Position numbers and translations under genes: made by a program. 11,171 nt of DNA, taken from an uncultured Blautia sp. GTDB lineage: Bacteria; Bacillota; Clostridia; Lachnospirales; Lachnospiraceae. Below the pieces are notes generated by a model that had not been told where the DNA came from, did no database searches, and was given only the letters and a program-made list of their open reading frames with translations. Positions within the stretch are counted from its first letter, which is position 1. Each line of letters starts with the position of its first letter. Where the stretch lies: the NCBI GenBank assembly GCA_938028845.1, contig CALIZJ010000015.1, positions 1 to 11,171 on the forward strand. Reading direction: 5' to 3'. Below are positions 7,741-11,171 of this stretch, piece by piece.

Positions 7741-9636
7741 TTAACGTACTATCAGTATCTCATCCAGCTCCTTCACCGGTCCGGAGGCGGTGGCAGAGAC
7801 ATCCGCAAATGCATCCGTGTTGGATACGATAACCGGAGTCGTGATGTCATATCCCGCCTTCACGATCTCATCCTTGTCAAACTCCAGGATAACTTCTCCC
7901 TTCTTGACTGTATCTCCGGAGGCCTTTTTCGGATAAAAATATTTTCCTTCCAGATTTACCGTGTCCATACCTACATGTATCAGCAATTCCACACCATCAT
8001 TGCTGGTCATTCCGACTGCATGACCGGTCTCAAACATCATATCTATTTTTCCGTCAAAGGGGGCTGCCACTTCTCCCTTCTCCGGGATGACAGCGGCGCC
8101 TTTTCCCAGGATTCCCTGTGAAAATGTAGCGTCCTTCACCTGCTCCAGCGGGATGCACTCTCCCTGGATAGGGCTCGAAATACGGATTTCTCTTCCCTCC
8201 GAAAGGGGAGCGGCTGCAGGCTTGGCTTCTTCTGCCAGAATATCCTCATCGTCCTCGTCCACAATGTCTTCAAAACCGATCAGCATAGTGGCAATAAATG
8301 CCACAATGATTGTTATGACAATGGTAAGGGCTGCTATCAGAAGGCTAGCCGCTCTGTCCTCTTCCACATACTGAACAATCGTCACGATTGCCGGTGTTGC
8401 GATACCAAAGCATTTCATCTGGAAAAATCCACCGAAGAGTCCACCTGCGACAGCTCCGATGCAGGCTCCAAGCATTGGCCTTTTCAGTCTCAGTGTCACA
8501 CCGTAAAGAGCAGGCTCTGTAATACCTGCCACAAGTGCGGAGAATGCGGAAGAGCCTGCCACCTGTTTAAAATCTTTATTTTTGCTCTTTACGGATACGG
8601 CAAGAGAAGCAGCACCCTGCGCCATGTTGGAGCAGAGCTCACCGATACAGATAAAGTTCTCATACCCGGTTGTGGCAATCATACCAAGCTTTATCGGGGT
8701 AAATGCATGGTGCATGCCAGCCATGACAACAAACGGATAAATACCGGCCACCAGTCCGATAGCGATAAAACCGAGCTGGTCATGTATAAAGTATACGACA
8801 TCTGACAGGACATTGCCGAGGATTGCTCCCAAAGGTCCCAGTACGATCAGGGCAATCGGTGCCTCGATCAGCACCACTAGCATGGGGCGCAGGAAGTTCT
8901 TGGTCACCACGGGCGTAATCTTATCTGCCAGCTTCTCCACATACTTTAGGGACCATACTGCCAGGATGATCGGGATGACCGAGTAGGAATAGGAAGCATA
9001 GGTAACCGGAATAAAGCCGAGGAATTTTACCACCTCCCCTGCCTCATTTGCATTGCTCATCAGAGAAATAAAATTAGGATGGAGCATGATAAGCGCAATG
9101 CTCGCCGCATAGTACATATTTGTCCCGAATTTCTTTGATGCAGAAATGGCAATCAAAACAGGCATAAAGAAAAATGCTCCGTCTCCCATAACACTTAACA
9201 GGTTATAGGTATTCCCTTCTGTATCAAGCACACCTATCATAGGCAGCAGCGTCAGAAGCACCTTGATCATGGCTGCGCCGATGATTGCTGGAATAACCGG
9301 CGCCATAATGCCGGAAATCGTGTCCATCAGCATAGAGACGATTCCCTTCTTTTCCTGCTTCTGGGGTGCCTTCTTCGGAGCCTCGTTTGAGAAGTTGCCA
9401 AGCTTATTCAGCTCTGCAAAGACATTTGCCACGTCATTTCCTATGATGATCTGGTACTGTCCTGCCTTCTTCATCACTCCCATAACGCCTTTTGTCTTTT
9501 TCACTGCCTCGTCGTCCACAATGGACTCGTCTTTCAGCGTGAATCTTAGCCTGGTCATACAGTGTACAAGGCTGATCACATTTTCTTTTCGCCCTACACG
9601 CTGCAGGATTTTCTTTGCAACACTTGCGTAATCCAT
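7741..9636 (-). CDS. bglP: PTS beta-glucoside-specific EIIBCA permease
   Basis: This is a membrane permease of 631 aa that imports and phosphorylates beta-glucosides. The EIIB domain (about 1-80) has phospho-accepting Cys26 in LVHCMTRLRF. A Lys/Pro/Gln linker (about 84-97) leads to the EIIC membrane domain (about 100-455), which has repeated hydrophobic segments and the substrate-site motif GITEP (371-375). An acidic then Ala/Pro-rich linker (about 456-480) precedes EIIA (about 485-631), with supporting His539 in FETGHAVG and phospho-accepting His554 in LLIHVGMDTV. All three phosphotransfer domains are intact, so no separate EIIA is needed. The ATG start follows GAGGTGA by about 5 nt. Expression should depend on the RAT/terminator just upstream. 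In LicT/BglG systems the permease also passes the signal by phosphorylating the antiterminator when no sugar is present. The exact sugar cannot be read from sequence. Confidence 0.96.
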   Translation of the reverse strand: MDYASVAKKILQRVGRKENVISLVHCMTRLRFTLKDESIVDDEAVKKTKGVMGVMKKAGQYQIIIGNDVANVFAELNKLGNFSNEAPKKAPQKQEKKGIVSMLMDTISGIMAPVIPAIIGAAMIKVLLTLLPMIGVLDTEGNTYNLLSVMGDGAFFFMPVLIAISASKKFGTNMYYAASIALIMLHPNFISLMSNANEAGEVVKFLGFIPVTYASYSYSVIPIILAVWSLKYVEKLADKITPVVTKNFLRPMLVVLIEAPIALIVLGPLGAILGNVLSDVVYFIHDQLGFIAIGLVAGIYPFVVMAGMHHAFTPIKLGMIATTGYENFICIGELCSNMAQGAASLAVSVKSKNKDFKQVAGSSAFSALVAGITEPALYGVTLRLKRPMLGACIGAVAGGLFGGFFQMKCFGIATPAIVTIVQYVEEDRAASLLIAALTIVITIIVAFIATMLIGFEDIVDEDDEDILAEEAKPAAAPLSEGREIRISSPIQGECIPLEQVKDATFSQGILGKGAAVIPEKGEVAAPFDGKIDMMFETGHAVGMTSNDGVELLIHVGMDTVNLEGKYFYPKKASGDTVKKGEVILEFDKDEIVKAGYDITTPVIVSNTDAFADVSATASGPVKELDEILIVR

Positions 9637-9671
9637 ATCTTCACCTCATTAGAATAATTAATATATGTATC

Positions 9672-9685
9672 CCGGAAGTATCCGG
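9672..9685 (-). other. Small hairpin in the bglP leader after the terminator
   Basis: CCGGA and TCCGG arms (5 bp, loop of 4) lie directly after the U-tract of the intergenic terminator and about 35 nt before the bglP start. It would be the first structured element of the read-through part of the transcript. Its role is unknown and it may be incidental. Confidence 0.3.
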
Positions 9686-9750
9686 AAAAAGAAAGACCTA
9701 GCCTTAAAGAGCACATTTTCCCGGGAAATGTGCCCTTCAGGGCCAGGTCT
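9686..9750 (-). terminator. Intrinsic terminator between licT and bglP, controlled by RAT2
   Basis: On the minus strand the outer arms AGACCTGGCC (9741-9750) and GGCTAGGTCT (9694-9703) pair over 10 bp with one G·U. After a small internal loop, inner arms AAGGGCACATTT (9726-9737) and AAATGTGCTCTT (9707-9718) pair over 12 bp with one G·U around a 7-nt TCCCGGG loop. The T-rich run TTCTTTTT follows at 9686-9693. The 5' arm shares 5 nt (9746-9750) with the RAT element, so the two structures exclude each other. This is the standard LicT/BglG attenuation layout. Confidence 0.9.
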
Positions 9751-9774
9751 TGCTTAACTGAATAATAACAAACC
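9746..9774 (-). promoter_or_regulatory. RAT2: ribonucleic antiterminator site upstream of bglP
   Basis: This is a 29-nt minus-strand RNA element matching the E. coli bgl RAT in length and architecture. It has GGTTTGTTA (9 nt), a 3-nt apical arm TTA, a 6-nt loop, a TAA arm, then GCAAGACC (8 nt); the E. coli element has GG-TTGTTA…GCAA-ACC at the same positions. The outer stem is GGTTT with AGACC (one G·U). It begins 6 nt after the licT stop, and its 3' end overlaps the terminator arm. Bound LicT-type protein should stabilise it and allow read-through into bglP-bglH. The E. coli comparison is from memory. Confidence 0.88.
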
Positions 9775-9780
9775 TGCGAA

Positions 9781-10620
9781 CTAGCGGTGCTGTTCGTCCA
9801 GTATTCTCTTTATATGAATCAGCAGATACAGCTCCTCATCTATGCTGATCCGGTATCCGTACTGCTTTTCAATGAACCGAGCCACCTTTTCCACCCCCGT
9901 ATAGGCATGCCCGTTTTGTGCCACCATTGCCTGGTATATCTCCTCCATGCTGTCTTGATAAGCCTCACCGTCCAGGGCTCTGGCTGAGAAGAATTTTAAA
10001 TGTGTCAGAAACCTCTGATAGGACACAGAATCCTCGTCAAATTCAATCCTGAAATGTATTTTTACAATCTTGATAATGGCATTAATTAGCTCTGTCATCT
10101 TCTGCACATCTGAAACCTCGCTGCTCTCAAGCTCTGAGGATATAATGTGCATGGCGATAAATCCCGCCTCGTCTTCTCCCAGATCAATATCTGTCATCTT
10201 CTGTATCCACTCAATGGCCTCCTTGGCCACTCTGTATTCCTGTGGATAAAATTTTCGAATTTCGTGTCGCATCAGATTCTTAAGACTGATTCCGCTCTGG
10301 TATCTCTCCACAGCGGAATTGATGTGATCTGTCAATGTCACATAGAGGGTATCTCTCACCTTCAGTCCTGCTTCTCTGGAAGCATTGACTACCTTGCCGG
10401 CAATCTCCAGATATTTCTCCGAGATTTCTCTCACCACCTGCTGGAGCCTGTAATTATCCTCCGCACTCTTCAGACAATAAATCTTCTCCACGCGGGACTT
10501 GTCCAGCTCTTCGCCCTTTTTCTTTTTAAAACCAATCCCGGTGCCGGTAATGATAATTTCCCGGCCGCACGGATCCAAAGATACAACTGCATTTGTATTC
10601 AGAACTCTGATGATCTTCAC
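9781..10620 (-). CDS. licT: LicT/BglG-family transcription antiterminator
   Basis: This is an RNA-binding antiterminator for the beta-glucoside operon. The CAT RNA-binding domain (about 1-55) reads VKIIRVLNTNAVVS…EIIITGTGIGFKKKKG. Two PTS regulatory domains follow: PRD1 (about 65-170) with His99 (TDHIN) and His158 (AMHII), and PRD2 (about 171-279) with His207 (THLKF) and His269 (LIHIK). These fall almost exactly where LicT has His100, 159, 207 and 269. In that family, phosphorylation by the permease on PRD1 inactivates, and by HPr on PRD2 activates, so the sequence supports both substrate and catabolite control. I place the start at the GTG at 10620, preceded by AGGA (and GGAGG further up), giving 279 aa, the family length. 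The frame is open further upstream to 10728, but that part is the RAT1/terminator leader. The RNA switches on both sides of the gene make it autoregulatory. Confidence 0.94.
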   Translation of the reverse strand: MKIIRVLNTNAVVSLDPCGREIIITGTGIGFKKKKGEELDKSRVEKIYCLKSAEDNYRLQQVVREISEKYLEIAGKVVNASREAGLKVRDTLYVTLTDHINSAVERYQSGISLKNLMRHEIRKFYPQEYRVAKEAIEWIQKMTDIDLGEDEAGFIAMHIISSELESSEVSDVQKMTELINAIIKIVKIHFRIEFDEDSVSYQRFLTHLKFFSARALDGEAYQDSMEEIYQAMVAQNGHAYTGVEKVARFIEKQYGYRISIDEELYLLIHIKRILDEQHR

Positions 10621-10664
10621 CTGTTCCTGCCCCCTCCAGCAAGCATCCAAAACGGCTTTACTAT

Positions 10665-10713
10665 AAAAAAAACTGCCCATAATACTATTATCCCAATCAG
10701 TATTATAAACAGT
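10665..10713 (-). terminator. Intrinsic terminator in the licT leader, controlled by RAT1
   Basis: Minus-strand arms ACTGTTTATAATACT (10699-10713) and AGTATTATGGGCAGT (10672-10686) pair over 15 bp, three of them G·U. The loop is 12 nt and eight consecutive T (10665-10672, overlapping the last pair) follow. The 5' arm overlaps the 3' end of RAT1 by three nucleotides (10711-10713). It ends about 45 nt before the proposed licT start, so it can cut off the whole operon. Confidence 0.88.
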
Positions 10714-10741
10714 CTTGCTTACCATCACGTAATAACAAACT
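10711..10741 (-). promoter_or_regulatory. RAT1: ribonucleic antiterminator site in the licT leader
   Basis: This minus-strand RNA element has AGTTTGTTA (9 nt), apical arm TTAC, loop GTGATG, apical arm GTAA, then GCAAGACT. It shares TTTGTTATTA and AAGCAAGAC with RAT2. It is 31 nt instead of 29 because the upper helix has one extra C-G pair while the loop stays at 6 nt. The outer stem is AGTTT with AGACT (one G·U). Its 3' end overlaps the leader terminator. It starts about 15 nt after the proposed -10 box, so it is almost the first thing transcribed. Confidence 0.85.
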
Positions 10742-10755
10742 TAATTTATGTGTAT

Positions 10756-10784
10756 ATATTAACAGTTCTCAGTTCATTTGTCCA
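10756..10784 (-). promoter_or_regulatory. Promoter of the licT-bglP-bglH operon (sigma-A type)
   Basis: On the minus strand there is TGGACA (10779-10784, 5/6 match to TTGACA), a 17-bp spacer, then TAATAT (10756-10761, 4/6 match to TATAAT). Position supports it: transcription would start just before RAT1. The spacer contains a short tandem repeat (GAACTG A GAACTG, 10763-10775). I found no convincing CcpA cre site beside it. Confidence 0.6.
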
Positions 10785-10809
10785 TAGCTATATTTATTTT
10801 CATCATATA

Positions 10810-10831
10810 TCATAATTCCCTCATAATTCCC
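10810..10831. repeat. Perfect 11-bp tandem duplication upstream of the operon promoter
   Basis: The unit TCATAATTCCC occurs twice with no gap (10810-10820 and 10821-10831); on the minus strand it reads GGGAATTATGA. It lies about 25 bp upstream of the proposed -35 box. It could be a slippage product or a pair of protein-binding sites. Confidence 0.7.
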
Positions 10832-10875
10832 TTCTTTGATTTTTATGCAATATTCCCACAATTATTTTCTCCGCT

Positions 10876-11171
10876 TCAGACAACATATGGCGCTATACCG
10901 CTCATCTCAATTCCATAAAATGTATGGATCTTCACCACGTCAGTACAGAAATTCGCCCAAGAACACGGACGAAATTTGTTGATAAAAGAGCCTTTTTGAC
11001 CTATGTTAATTTTACTTTTTGAAAGTTGTCCATACTTTGCTTTTATCCTTTGATAAAGTATTCGATGCCCATGTAGAGGTACCACTTCCAGGTTGACGGG
11101 CTTCTTTACTTTGTTAAAACGTAGCAGTTTTCTAAACCATTCCAGGGTATAGGCTGACAGTAATTTTATGC
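10876..11171 (-). CDS. Unidentified reading frame, 5' end beyond window
   Basis: The frame is open from the right edge for 97 codons to a TGA at 10876. An internal ATG lies at about 11057 (HGHRILYQ region), but the open frame does not need it. The product is basic and rich in Lys/Asn/Phe (for example EWFRKLLRFNKVKKPVNLE, KAKYGQLSKSKINIGQKG). I recognise no domain or family motif; a transposase tail is possible but unsupported. The DNA is AT-rich, where long open frames are less expected by chance, so a real or decayed gene is plausible. A plus-strand AraC-like fragment overlaps it (10887-10982), and at most one is likely to be genuine coding. About 90 bp separate it from the licT promoter, and I see no clear terminator there. 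Confidence 0.3.
   Translation of the reverse strand, partial: IKLLSAYTLEWFRKLLRFNKVKKPVNLEVVPLHGHRILYQRIKAKYGQLSKSKINIGQKGSFINKFRPCSWANFCTDVVKIHTFYGIEMSGIAPYVV
10887..10982 (+). pseudogene. Possible AraC-family C-terminal remnant
   Basis: A 31-codon plus-strand frame contains YRSSQFHKMYGSSPRQYRNS (codons about 10896-10955). This resembles the last helix-turn-helix and signature of AraC regulators (SSxxFxRxFKxxxGxSPxxYR) with a few residues missing between FHKM and YGSSP. No upstream AraC sequence is visible in any plus-strand frame back to 10740, so it would be a scrap only. The match is short and could be chance. Confidence 0.22.

Noticed and set aside
7531..9631. Plus-strand frames of 95-196 codons opposite bglH and bglP
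   Set aside because: They are shadows of strongly conserved PTS and GH1 genes; their composition mirrors the complementary strand and shows no domain.
10147..10815. 222-codon plus-strand frame opposite licT
   Set aside because: It is fully antisense to licT and its RNA switches. The sequence is the reverse reading of PRD-coding DNA and ends in the operon promoter.
10742..10831. Possible CcpA cre operator near the licT promoter
   Set aside because: No stretch keeps the central CG and flanking TG…CA pattern of a cre box; the AT-rich palindromic bits are too weak.
1..11171. CRISPR arrays, tRNA or rRNA genes
   Set aside because: I saw no regularly spaced repeats and no cloverleaf or rRNA-like stretches. 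Detailed covariance searching was not possible here.

Overview
The window looks like chromosomal DNA of an anaerobic, gut-type Firmicute, most likely a Lachnospiraceae member. The evidence is the mutS–mutL order and Clostridia-type MutS, a Tn916-type int/xis pair, the tail of a MobA/MobL-type relaxase, and a LicT/BglP/BglH-style beta-glucoside operon with two ribonucleic antiterminator (RAT) sites. The family-level placement is inference; no rRNA or other taxonomic marker is present.

Layout. (1) 1-3676, minus strand: mutL (3' end beyond the left edge) directly behind a complete mutS, forming a mismatch-repair operon. (2) About 3774-6120: debris of an integrative element. An AT-rich int and xis pair lies on the minus strand upstream of mutS, and a 5'-decapitated relaxase gene lies on the plus strand. 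Exact 11-bp repeats (3774-3784 and 5321-5331) bracket int/xis and may be att cores. No terminator is visible between int and mutS, so int transcription could run into mutSL. (3) 6121-6255: a short gap with a strong 11-bp inverted repeat. (4) 6256-10784, minus strand: a complete inducible aryl-beta-glucoside operon. Its order is promoter, RAT1/terminator, licT-type antiterminator gene, RAT2/terminator, EIIBCA permease gene, GH1 6-phospho-beta-glucosidase gene. (5) 10785-11171: AT-rich DNA with an 11-bp tandem duplication, an unidentified minus-strand reading frame open to the window edge, and a short plus-strand stretch resembling the AraC C-terminal signature.

How the genes work together. The permease imports and phosphorylates a beta-glucoside such as salicin, arbutin or cellobiose. 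The GH1 enzyme carries the Ser-x6-Lys-x-Tyr phosphate-binding signature and cleaves the product in the cytoplasm. The LicT-type protein has an RNA-binding domain and two PTS regulatory domains with all four expected histidines. By analogy with LicT/BglG it binds each RAT and stops the overlapping terminator from folding. One terminator lies before its own gene and one lies between its gene and the permease, so the system is both autoregulated and substrate-induced. The two RATs differ: the distal one has the standard 29-nt architecture, and the proximal one is 31 nt with an extra apical base pair.

The best-supported noteworthy features are this two-stage RNA switch, the correction of the licT start to a GTG at 10620, and the element debris between mutSL and the sugar operon. 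I found no clearly new multi-gene system.
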